From Enoplolaimus lenunculus (taxonomy: Eukaryota; Nematoda; Enoplea; Enoplida; Thoracostomopsidae): a stretch of DNA of 64,000 nucleotides. The position numbers were made by a program, and so were the translations under genes. Under the pieces are notes generated by a model, which made no database searches, was not told where the DNA came from, and saw only the letters and a program-made list of their open reading frames with translations. Shown here one piece after another: positions 37,429 to 46,987 of this stretch. The stretch spans positions 1-64,000 of the forward strand of contig JASANG010002691.1 of NCBI GenBank assembly GCA_030248215.1. Direction: 5' to 3'. Position 1 is the first letter of the stretch, and every line of letters begins with the position of its first letter.

Positions 37429-37680
37429 GAGCTGTGACGTTGCTTTGCATTTCGAAGCTGACCAGCGGCCAGCGCAAAGCCTTGAGGCAAAAGTTTAGTA
37501 GACGCTATGGTGTTCTGGCAGATTAACAATATAGCTTTTTAAATTATATAATAATCAACCATGGCATCTTCAATGAAATCTACGACAATTCCTCTGGTCG
37601 ACGTTGCTCTAAACCTAAGCTTAAACTTGAATACTACGCATGATCCTGAACCCAAGCCTGAGCAAAACTATGATGCTTGG

Positions 37681-37870
37681 GGCGCACGTATAGAACAGGG
37701 CCGGAACAGTAGTATAAGCATATGCCTAAGCCTAAGCCTAAGCCTAAGCGTATGGATGAGCCTATTCTAAAGCCTAAACTAAGCCTAAGCAAAAAAATTA
37801 GTCTAAAGCGTAAACTGACTCTATTATCGCGCCTCCGGGAAACGATCCGGCCCTGTTCTATACATGGGCC
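37681..37870 (-). mobile_element. TTAGGC-bearing MITE, reverse copy
   Basis: GGCGCACGTATAGAACAGGG at left, complement of right end GGCCCATGTATAGAACAGGG. Octamers ATGCTTGG and GTGCTTGG. Two GCCTAAGCCTAAGC blocks with a TATGGATGAGCC spacer. Confidence 0.92.
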
Positions 37871-40095
37871 GTGCTTGGCAGAAAATCGTTAAGTCGACGC
37901 GAATCCGAATTTTACAAGTTATACTCCTATGCGGTATTGACAAAAACTGCAACCCTGCTTTGCTGCATTATCGGTAACGCCTAGGTATATCTTCAAATCA
38001 ATCAGCATTATAGATGTATCATGTATAAGTAAATCTTTCAAATATAATATCAGTGAATGACCCCGTTTATGGCGTACTGATAATAATAGCTGTCAATTAT
38101 CGTATTAATGAATGAGATGCCCTGATATTACTCAAATCTCACGGCTTGTAAACATTGCGATAAAATACCGTAGTGACCGGATATATAAATATATAAAATA
38201 TGTATGTATACATATATCTCATCGTGTTGTGGGGGCCACCAATTGTCAGTACCAGTATAAAATTTCACACGTCTTAATGATTGCGGAAAAGGCATCGTGG
38301 AGAAGCAGGATGCAACCGGAATTCCGGTTCCGGTAACGATATCCGGAATTTTTCACAATCTGGTTCCTGTAATAATTCCGGTATTTTTTTTCACAGGAAT
38401 TTTCCGGTACTTTTGGTATTGGAATTAAAAAAATTGGCATATTTTATCTTAACGTATTTTTCTAAAATTGCCTGAGCGTGTATTGCCAAAAGTTTCATTT
38501 GTGTCGAACTCCATAATTTATCATACGTTTCCCAGCGACTGCATTTGTTTCCTGATTAAGGTATCCTAAATGTTGTGTTTAATACACCATTAGAATTGAT
38601 AGTATAGCTTAAAAAACAAATTTTTCAGTAACAAGTGTTTTTTGTTTCCGGTTCCGCTATTTTTTAGGCTTCATCAGTTTGCAACACAAGAAACCATCAA
38701 TGCGAAATTCCGGCCTTTGCATAGCGCAGAGGCCGACCGCTCTTCCGAGAACTGCAATAGAGCAAGCTTACGCTTTAGACTAATTTTTCCTTAGGCCCAG
38801 TTAAAGGGTTATTCTAACGCTGACATAGAATACGTATGCTTTTACAACGGCAGATCTATACACTGGCCAAAATTTTATAGAATGTTCCCCCGTCTTTTTA
38901 AAATCCCGGCTACTGTCTTAAGGTGACCTGGTAATCATCGATATGGGACCACTCCCTTCAATGGCAAAGGACTCACTGAAAAACTCATTGAAAAGTTTTT
39001 CCGCAAAGCGAAGACGTGAATTTTAGTTCGAAAATTATTTTCAGCAATAAATGATGAATGAAAATGTTAAAAAATTTAGGATGTGATATATATATTTATG
39101 AAATGTATCGAAGCTTTTCTTAGTATCACAACGTCTTCCAAGAACAAAGTGCTCGCCTAAACTGCCAAGCTACTTGAACAATAATTTTGTTTGAAAAGCA
39201 TTTTTGGAAAGCCAAAGCCTGAGCTAATATTTTGAAAACATTTTTAGCACAAAAATTAAAAGGGAATCTTAAAATTTACGCTATGGATCATACACCTCAC
39301 CCATTTTTACAAGTATTTATTTCTGAAATGCACGGAAATTTTAATAAACATCAGAACCACAGGTACACCGTTTACCTTAGATATGTGCGAATGGTCTGTT
39401 CACTTTCTTAGGCAAGCCCAGGTCGAGACCAGCCACCCCGTACGTCTATTTGTGGGACCACCCCAAAAAGGGGGTTCACCCTAACAAGGCTTTAAATAAA
39501 AAAATTTAAAAATCATTTTTATCATTGCAAGGGGCTTCCGCCCGAAATTTGGAGCGCACCCTAGCCTTCTCCGTCGTTGGACAACCCACTGTTATAATAC
39601 GTATAGCTGCTTCTTAGACTGCGCTCTATCTAAGACACCGAATTAGACTAAAAGCCACAATAGCTGAAATGTAACTATGACATGCTTTCATTGAGTGTCT
39701 GCCGATCAGTGATCCGTAAAATTACACGTTTAATATCACCGCCAGAGTAAAACATTGTTTGAAATTTGTTATTGCAATTGCGTGCTGAAAGCGAGTAACA
39801 ATTGAGAATGGTGATATCCGAGTAGGGCTATAGAAGATTGTCGGGAGGTGTAATTAGCTTCAACTATAGGGACATATCCTGCCAGAGAAGGGCCGGGGGA
39901 AGACAAATGAGTGATTACTTTTTAAAACTTTAATGTCATATAAAATGAAGTTTTGTCATGTTTGCTTGTGCTCTAAAACCCATACCGTTTACAAGTTTAA
40001 ATGTTCCAGTTGTTTACTCAATGTCGGTCTGATGAACAAATCGGCAGTTATTTAGACGGATATGTTAGTATATGCGGATGTGTGATAAAACATAA
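37871..40095. other. Non-coding with CCGG-type repeat and a TTAGGC derivative
   Basis: 38300-38420 carries CCGGAATTCCGGTTCCGG and ATTTTCCGGTACTTTTGG. 38735-38885 (GGCCGACCGCTC, AGCTTACGCTTTAGACTAAT, GATCTATACACTGGCC) is a decayed TTAGGC-group copy. Nothing else recognised. Confidence 0.45.
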
Positions 40096-40903
40096 GGCCG
40101 ACGTATGGAACACGACCGTAAACAGTAGTACACACAAAATATATTGTCTTGTTCAAAAAATATTGTCTGAAATTTAAGACAATTTGTGTCTTGATACGGA
40201 CTCCAGACATATATGTCTTCAATTCCAGACCTTTATTGGTTACATTTTTCACAAATATGGGTCCGAAATTTTTCAGACTTAAAAGTCTAAAATTTAAGAC
40301 TTTGTTTCTTGAACGATTAAGATAAATGTTTCTAAAATATAAGACAAATATTTCTGAAATATAAAATAAATATGTCTGAAATACAAGACAATTGTTTTCA
40401 ATTGAAACAACTCCAAAATTGGGGGCTAAACCTCACCCAAATACAATAATTTTACATCCTAAGATACGTCCAAGACATAAACTTAGGTTGGGGGGTAGCC
40501 TAAGCTCAACCCGAAATATCCTTATAATTTGATTTAAACTAAGCAACTTTTTACCTACATAAAAATCGGAAAATTAGCCTTGAATATAAACCAACAATTT
40601 CTTGAATGGAAGAAATTTATGTCTTACAATTTGGCAACAGTAATTTCTTAAATATAAAACATTTTTATTTTAAGTGTTTCAGACATGAATTTCTGAGCTG
40701 TTTAAGGCTATTAATGTTTCAAATATAAGATATTTATGTCTTGAAAATTTAAGAAAGTATGAGTCTTGAAATTTGAAGACAATTTTTTTGTGCGATAAGC
40801 ATTTTCGTAAGCCTAAGCCTAAGCAAAAAATTAGTCTACAGCTTATGCTTTCTATATTGTAGTACCGCGAAAAAACATTCCGTCCTGATTTTTTACATAG
40901 GCC
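40096..40903 (-). mobile_element. TTAGGC-bearing MITE split by a nested 665-bp element
   Basis: Left piece 40096-40130 (GGCCGACGTATGGAACACGA, CCGTAAACAGTAGTA), right piece 40796-40903 (TAAGCATTTTCGTAAGCC to TTTTTTACATAGGCC). Joined, the pieces recreate the family word AGTAGTATAAGCAT. So the nested element is younger. Confidence 0.82.
40131..40795 (+). mobile_element. CACACAAAATA-family TIR element, copy 1, nested
   Basis: Ends CACACAAAATATATTGTCTT and (complement) CGCACAAAAAAATTGTCTTC, TA on each side. Interior is full of AAGACA/TGTCTT words but also has a unique part (CCTAAGATACGTCCAAGACA, AGGCTATTAATGTTTC). No open frame of note. Confidence 0.8.
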
Positions 40904-40975
40904 GAACATGTAGTCGAACTGGATATAGCTTATGACAGAAACCGGCACTCTCCCGTGATTTTTGGCTTATTTCTA

Positions 40976-41618
40976 CACACAAAATAAATTGCCTTGAAAT
41001 TTCAATATTCACACTATCTTAAGTTTTCAAGACATAAACATCTGGTAATTGAACCATTAATAGCCTCAAACGGCTCAGAAATTCGTGTCTGAAATGGTTA
41101 AATCACAAAATAAATGTGTTATATTCAGAAAATTACTGTAGCCAATTTATATAACAGAAATTTCTTTCTTTCAAGAAATAGTTGTCTTATATTCATGAGT
41201 TAATTTCTTGACTTTTATGCATTTGGAAAAGTTGCTCCGTTTATATATATTCTTAGGAGTGCATATATATAAATAATCAAATTTCAAACATTTCGGGTTG
41301 AGCTCAGGATTCCCCAACTTATATAAGTTTACGTCTTCGATGTATCTTAGGTTGCAAAATTCGGGTATTTGGTTGAACTTAAGCTCCAAATTTTGGAGTC
41401 GTTTTCCTGGAAAATCTTTGCCTTGTATTTCAGACATATTTGTTTTATATTTCAGAAATATTTTTCTTTTATTTCTGAAATCTTTGCCTTAATCGTTCAT
41501 AAAAGGAAGTCTTAAATTTCAGACTTAATTCTGAAAAAATTGACAACCATATTTCTGAAAAATTTAAGAATTAAAAGTCTGTAATCAAAGACATATGTTT
41601 CAAGGTAAATTTTGTACG
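40976..41618 (-). mobile_element. CACACAAAATA-family TIR element, copy 2, inverted relative to copy 1
   Basis: Its reverse complement tracks copy 1 along the whole length: ATTTCTGAAATATAAAACAA, ATGTCTGAAATACAAGGCAA, CCTAAGATACATCGAAGACG, TGAGGCTATTAATGG, ATGTCTTGAAAACTTAAGA. Rough agreement three in four bases. Confidence 0.85.
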
Positions 41619-41940
41619 AACAGGAACAGGAATTGAATTTTTATGCAGGAACAGGAACCGGAATTTTAAGTAATTTTCATTACTGTTGGACTTTTTAGAA
41701 CAGTTGCCAAAAATGGCTTAAGAGAATCTTCAGCTATTTCATCATTAAGTTTCGCGAAAACACACCAGGAACAATTTAGTAATAAAATTGAACTGACTAC
41801 CAAAACACTAAATTTTGACGTAAAAAATTTTCAAAGACAAAGTTTCCAATACTAAAATGATTATGAATAACTTGCCACAAAACGGTAAAAATTCCGGTTC
41901 AACAGGAATTGCAGTTGAATCCTGTTATACATTGATGAAC
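41619..41940. repeat. GGAACAGGAAT/CCGG-type dispersed repeat
   Basis: Left AACAGGAACAGGAATTGAAT and AGGAACCGGAATT, right ATTCCGGTTCAACAGGAATT: imperfect inverted ends around an AT-rich core, as at 38.3 and 7.7 kb. Confidence 0.55.
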
Positions 41941-43247
41941 CAGCAACCGTAAAAAGCAACTGAACATTACCTTGCTAATCGAACTGACTGACTGAGTTAC
42001 CGTCAACCAATCTAAGCTTCAGTCAACTGATATGCTAAAAGTGCAAACATTTGCCAATTTTGATTTGTAACACAATTACATACCTAATAGTATACATCGC
42101 GGGAAATGTTGAAACTTTCTCAAATATCGTTTGAATTGTAGCGGAAGTAATCATTCATTGTTTCCAAGCCAAAGTAACTGTACGAATGCTTTGATTTGAT
42201 AGGTAAATTACCCAAGAAATACACCGTTTTATATTACTGTCATATTTGCGTTTGTAATTATATATACATACTTATATCGCGGTTTGGCTTTGATCTTTAT
42301 GATATTGCGTTACAATGTAACTCCAAAGTGTGCCACAAGCTTCTCGGGTATTTTCAGTTATACTCGTTTAACCGGTGTTTGCTCAAAAATGGTTTAACTT
42401 TGAACATATTACATATTTATACCAAGTTCAATATAGAATCAAACAAGAAATTATTGCGAGTCAGTATACCGCAAGAATACGAATAATCTGTAAGCCCCTA
42501 CTAGACGAACGGCAACGTTTGCCGAAGTTGACACAATCTATATGCCAAATGTTGTGAAACGCAATTTTTACTGTATGCTTATGCCATTTTCAACGAAAAA
42601 TTGTATGGTGGGAAAAAACAGGATTCTTTATTAACAAAACATTTCTGACGAGGACAAATTGTAAGGTAAGTAGGGTTTTTACCATTTTATGACAAAAATT
42701 TTCTTAGAGGCGGAGATTACTCCATTCCACTTACCTCTGGATCCGTTTGTGGGTAGTTAATACGTTTTTCAGATACCTGTAATGCCACGGAATATCTATG
42801 AGTACGTATCCCGGCAATTTTTTTACTACCCACATGAAAGAAAACTATAATCCCCACATAGAAAAACGTTCTTTAATCGGATTCGCAGAAGGGCTGCCAC
42901 CCCCTGAACTAGCCTGAATTCCACGAGACTTTAAAAAGAATGGGAAGCACTCGCCTCCCCCCAATCCCCCGGAATAAATCAATTCATTATCAGAATGGTT
43001 AAATTTCTAAACAATGTATATATAGATAAAACTGCTTTGACTTAGAAGGCTTGGGGGCTTGGAGGCGGCAGTCCCCAATATGCTGAGGATTCCTTAAAGT
43101 GGGGGGGTCAAGGAGCGGCGAAGTTTTCTTAAATACAAGCAGAAGATCCAATACTACACCATCCGAGCTTGCGAGAATTTGAGTAGGTACTCGTTATGTA
43201 TACCGCACAAAACTCCACCCATAGAAGTTGCATACTTAACACATGGC
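41941..43247. other. Non-coding, nothing recognised
   Basis: AT-rich, with CCCCC patches at 42880-43110. Open frames at 42196-42557 have no domain. Confidence 0.4.
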
Positions 43248-43461
43248 GGCCCGTGTAAAGATCAAAGGCGGAACCTTTTTCTGCGGGACTTTGAATAGAG
43301 TAAGCTTAAGCTTTAGACTAATTTTTTGCTTAACGTAAGCTCAGGCTTAGGCTTAGGCTTAGGAATAAACTCATTCCTATGCTTAGGCTTTAGCCAAGGC
43401 TTACAGTTAGGCTTAGAAATATGCTTATAATACTGTTTCGCACCTGTTCTTTACATTGGTC
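43248..43461 (+). mobile_element. TTAGGC-bearing MITE, GGCCCGTGTAAAGATCA subtype
   Basis: GGCCCGTGTAAAGATCAAAG at left, complement of right end GACCAATGTAAAGAACAGG. Octamers CACATGGC and CTCATTGC. Very similar to 6461-6669; core AGGCTTAGGCTTAGGCTTAG. Confidence 0.85.
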
Positions 43462-44255
43462 CTCATTGCCATCAATGTTAAACACGCTTAGGCATTTGTT
43501 GGGCTTTTGGACTGTGCCTAACTGAAGTTTACGTGTAGATCCAGCCTTCCGCTTAAGCAAACAAATGAAATAAACAAGACGAGGTACAGCAAATTTTTGC
43601 GGTGTATCATCTAAAATAAAATTTCTACACGGTAAAGTAAACAAACACAAATTTTAAAATACCTTCTGTTTCCGTTGAAATTGCTTCATAATTTTTATTT
43701 CACATTCAGCTCCAAGTATATGATTGGATTCTCTAGTTTTGAGTTGAAAACTTTTCCAAATTATTAAGCTGCGTACTCTAAACTTTTATGCTGACCAGTT
43801 TACGGCTTCAAATTGACCACAAACTCTCATATAAACTAAAGAACTGTGTGAAAACTACTATTTATGCAGCTTTAACAATTGGACAATTGTCACTAACCAT
43901 TTCGTGAGTTCGGCCTTTTCGAACGCAATATTTCAGCCGTTTTGTGCGAGTCTATGAGTATAATTTCACGCGTTTTCTGGACGTTGAAGCTGTTTATCAC
44001 ATTTGCTGATTGGAAATCGACGCAAGACGGTATTTAGTACCGCTTACATGAAGGCAAACACACAGCCCACGCCGTGAGCTACGAACATATAGAATAATTC
44101 GATTTATTCAACACGTTTGTACTTCATTTCGTGTCAGGTCTGTTTTAAGATGTGGCCCAAACGGGGCTTAACATGCAACCTAAACCCACTGTATTATATG
44201 AACTGAATATTTTTAGTGATTCAGAAAAAACCTATTAATTTTGTATAAAAATGCT
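43462..44255. other. Non-coding, nothing recognised
   Basis: No repeat or gene recognised. Confidence 0.4.
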
Positions 44256-44429
44256 GGCCAATGTATTGGACAAGGCCGTAACAGTAGTATAAGCGTATTT
44301 CTTAACCTAAGCCTAACCGTAAGAATGAGCTTATAGCCGAGCTTAAGCCTAAGCCAAAATTTAGCCTAAAGCAGTTTACTTTATTGCAGTTTCGGAGAAA
44401 AACGGTCCGCCTTGACCTTTACATCAGCC
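44256..44429 (-). mobile_element. TTAGGC-bearing MITE, GGCCAATGTATTGGACAAGG subtype
   Basis: GGCCAATGTATTGGACAAGG at left, complement of right end GGCTGATGTAAAGGTCAAGG. Octamers AAAATGCT and AAAATATC match partly. Confidence 0.75.
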
Positions 44430-44472
44430 AAAATATCGTATTTTGTTACCTAAAAATATATTTACAAATTTT

Positions 44473-45966
44473 GGCCAATGTATAGCACTGGGGCTTCTCG
44501 TTTTCCAGGGTGGAAAACTTATGACCAGGAGTGCAGCGCAGCCACTCATATATGACAGCAGGGATTTTCAGCTGTTTTGGTTGGAAAATTAACAAGCATC
44601 ATGTTTTGTAGGAAAAATTAGAGGTGCAGGCGAGGTTCGAAAAACTGGAAAAGTGGAAAAGTTAAACGCATATTGTTTCTCTACGTCTTGTTGGAAAGGA
44701 ACACTTTTTTGTTTTTTAAAATTGGGATGTTTTCGGAAAATGGGAAAATTCAAGCGTAGGAATAAGATTTGTTTTGCTTGGTAGGAAAAGTTAGAGGTGT
44801 AGGCGAGGTTTGGGAAAAGGAAAGTGTAAAATTTAATGCCTAGATTATCCCTTGGTGGGTAGAGAAAATCTGAAACATAGATATTGCTTGGAAAACGGTG
44901 AAATTTAAAACATAAAGCTTCCTTGGGTTGGTAAGTACGAAAATTCTGAAGCATACGTTTTGGTTGCAAAACGGAAAAAATGGAAAATTAAAATGCCTAG
45001 ATTTCCCCTGGTTGGTAAGCAAAATCTGAAGTATAGGCTTTGTTTGGAAAACGAAAAACGTGGGAAAGAAAATGATTTTCCCTTGGTTGGTGTTATTTAT
45101 TTTTCACCCACGCTCCGTCACCTTTCGTAACTGATATTTTTCCGGTATTGCAACTATTCGTTGAATTAAACGTTTATTTGGCTTGCGTCAATAGCTTGAG
45201 CGATCATGCAAGGTTATACTTGGAATGTACTTTCAAAATTAAAGTACGCCTTAAAGATTCGAACTCAATTTTATTTGGTCCTAGAGTCATTTAATATGCA
45301 CTACAGGTAGGAATGGTCCTGGAGTCATTTATGCACTACAGTAAGGAATAACTGACCTTCATGGACTCTAATTAAGATTTAGGGACTCTATCCACTTACG
45401 GACTCTTATAATAGGGTTACGGACTCCTATTGACTAGGAATCAAAATGGGGACGCCTCCTATTACCACACACCCTCTTATTCGGGTCACTACAATATGTG
45501 TGAAAGATTGTGGCGAAAGGAAACTTTTCCATTGTGGAGGGGAAAACAAGAAAAGGGCCTGAATATACGTTTTAAACTTTCAATTTTTCCCGTTTTCCAA
45601 ACAAAATCTTCTTTCAAAATTTTCCTACATATTAACCAGGGAAAACTTATACGTGTTAAATTTTTCACTTTTCCAGTTTTCCAAACAAAAATAATGCGTC
45701 AAATTTTCACTACTCACCCAGGGATAGTCTAAGTGTTTAAAATTTCCAGATTTCGTGTTTTCCAATTTCCCTATCGAACCAGGGAATATCCAGGATTATG
45801 AATTTTCCGCTTTTCCAGTTTCCCAGGCGAGCTTTTTATGCTTGTGATTTTTCTTATAAAACCAGAGGAGTTCCTAGCCGTCGTCATACAGGAGTGGCTG
45901 GGCAGCACTCCTGGTCACAAGTTTTCAACCCTTGAAAACTGGAAGCCCATGTTCTATACATGGACC
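44473..45966. mobile_element. Large TIR element with inverted minisatellite arms and a nested insertion
   Basis: Left end GGCCAATGTATAGCACTGGG then GACCAGGAGTGCAGC and CAGCCACTC; complement of right end GGTCCATGTATAGAACATGG then GACCAGGAGTGCTGC and CAGCCACTC: TIRs of about 75 bp. Octamers CAAATTTT and CAACTTTT flank it. Inside, a unit of about 75-80 bp (TTGGTTGGTAAG, AAATCTGAAG, TAGGCTTTGTTTGGAAAACG) repeats on the left arm (44640-45090) and in opposite orientation on the right arm (45510-45860). A CTGTAGTGACCC element (45091-45494) is inserted in the middle. Confidence 0.88.
45091..45494 (-). mobile_element. CTGTAGTGACCCGAA-family element, truncated, nested
   Basis: Right end CTTATTCGGGTCACTACAA before TA. 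Interior TTGAGCGATCATGCAAGGTT, TTTATTTGGTCCTAGAGTC. About 85 bp of the other end are missing. A 37-bp internal duplication (45277-45313, 45314-45348; GGTCCTRGAGTCATTTA) is private to this copy. Confidence 0.85.
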
Positions 45967-46899
45967 CAACTTTTTATAAATGTAAGAAAATAATTTTTAC
46001 ATTTCAGAAATGTGCCTAGGTGTTTGATTTTATTTCTTGTCCACTAACAATTCAGATTAAGCTGAGAGAATCGAAACACGGCTGGGAAATTTCGTGTTTT
46101 ATACGGGGTTAACAGCAGCTCTCTGCAGCTGGACCAAAAACTGTTGCAAAGGCTTCTTAAACTGCCCACAGTTGCACGTAAAGTGAAAGCAAGGAAACAC
46201 AACTTTATTCTGCAAACGTAAAGTTTTACTACCAAATTGTACAGTGTTCCACTACCGAAAGATATTCAACCAGATTGTTTCTATTTGGTATAACACTCAT
46301 GTCAAGCGGAGTCTCTCATGCTTTGTGGAGGTTTTGCTGCGCGTTGAATATCATTCTGTGTATATATACATAGTTGGGTGCGACCGAAAGTACAACCCCA
46401 AAGTCGGTTGTTGACAACTTTTGTATGACCGGAACCAAAACAGAGTCCGACGTGAGACTAGTTAGACAATCCAACTTTTGTCGCTTTATCGAAAAAACTT
46501 AAAATCAAACACGTAACAGTAATCCATGCATAATACCAAAGCCTACGCCTGAGCCTACTAGCAAAAGTTAAAGTACGCCTCGTAATTAGTTAGCTAATAT
46601 TTTCAATTGATTTTACATGTGTTACAGTGCATTAAAATAAAAAAGTCTTAAAGCACCGTTTGTTGTATGAATTTGTTACTCACTTTCTGAAAATTTGGCC
46701 ATGTATGTTGTTGTGATGCTGGTTTCATTTTTTATTTAATTTTGTTCTTTTGTTCGATATCTTTTTATTTGGTGATGTAAGAGCAATATTAATAGATGAA
46801 CACGTACTTACACTTGGGAGTTATGGGAATGCGTGGAGCTATGTAGTGTAATATTTCACGATTTGTTCACAGTAGTGAGACGTAAACGCACTTTACGCA
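45967..46899. other. Upstream region of ZFC3H1, no promoter element supported
   Basis: AT-rich. Only a weak TTAGGC trace (CTACGCCTGAGCCTACTAG) near 46540. No CpG-rich segment, TATA box at a fitting distance, or divergent gene could be supported. Confidence 0.4.
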
Positions 46900-46987
46900 A
46901 TGTCTTCAAAGCATAATACAAATAATGCTAGAAAAACATTCCGTGATTTTGACAATGTAGAACTATGTGACGACGAACAACGTACAG
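46900..46987 (+). CDS. ZFC3H1: ZFC3H1 exon 1 (putative start exon)
   Basis: The frame starts MSSKHNTNNARKTFRDFDN and ends in phase 1 at a clean CAG|GTATGT donor. The next acceptor that keeps the frame is at 48170, where codons for VENTFIEAM lead into the long exon 2 frame. The ATG was chosen because it is the only one that joins to exon 2 in phase, and it sits in TTTACGCAATGT with no conserved domain downstream to test it against. A longer 5' UTR or another start exon further left is possible. No TATA box or other core promoter element could be supported upstream. Confidence 0.6.

Noticed and set aside
37320-37529. Tyr-Ile repeat open frame
   Set aside because: Translation of the (AT)n microsatellite.
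1-46899. CRISPR array, operon, prophage or bacterial-type genes
   Set aside because: No regularly spaced identical repeats, no Shine-Dalgarno-led gene runs; the DNA is eukaryotic intergenic sequence full of MITEs.
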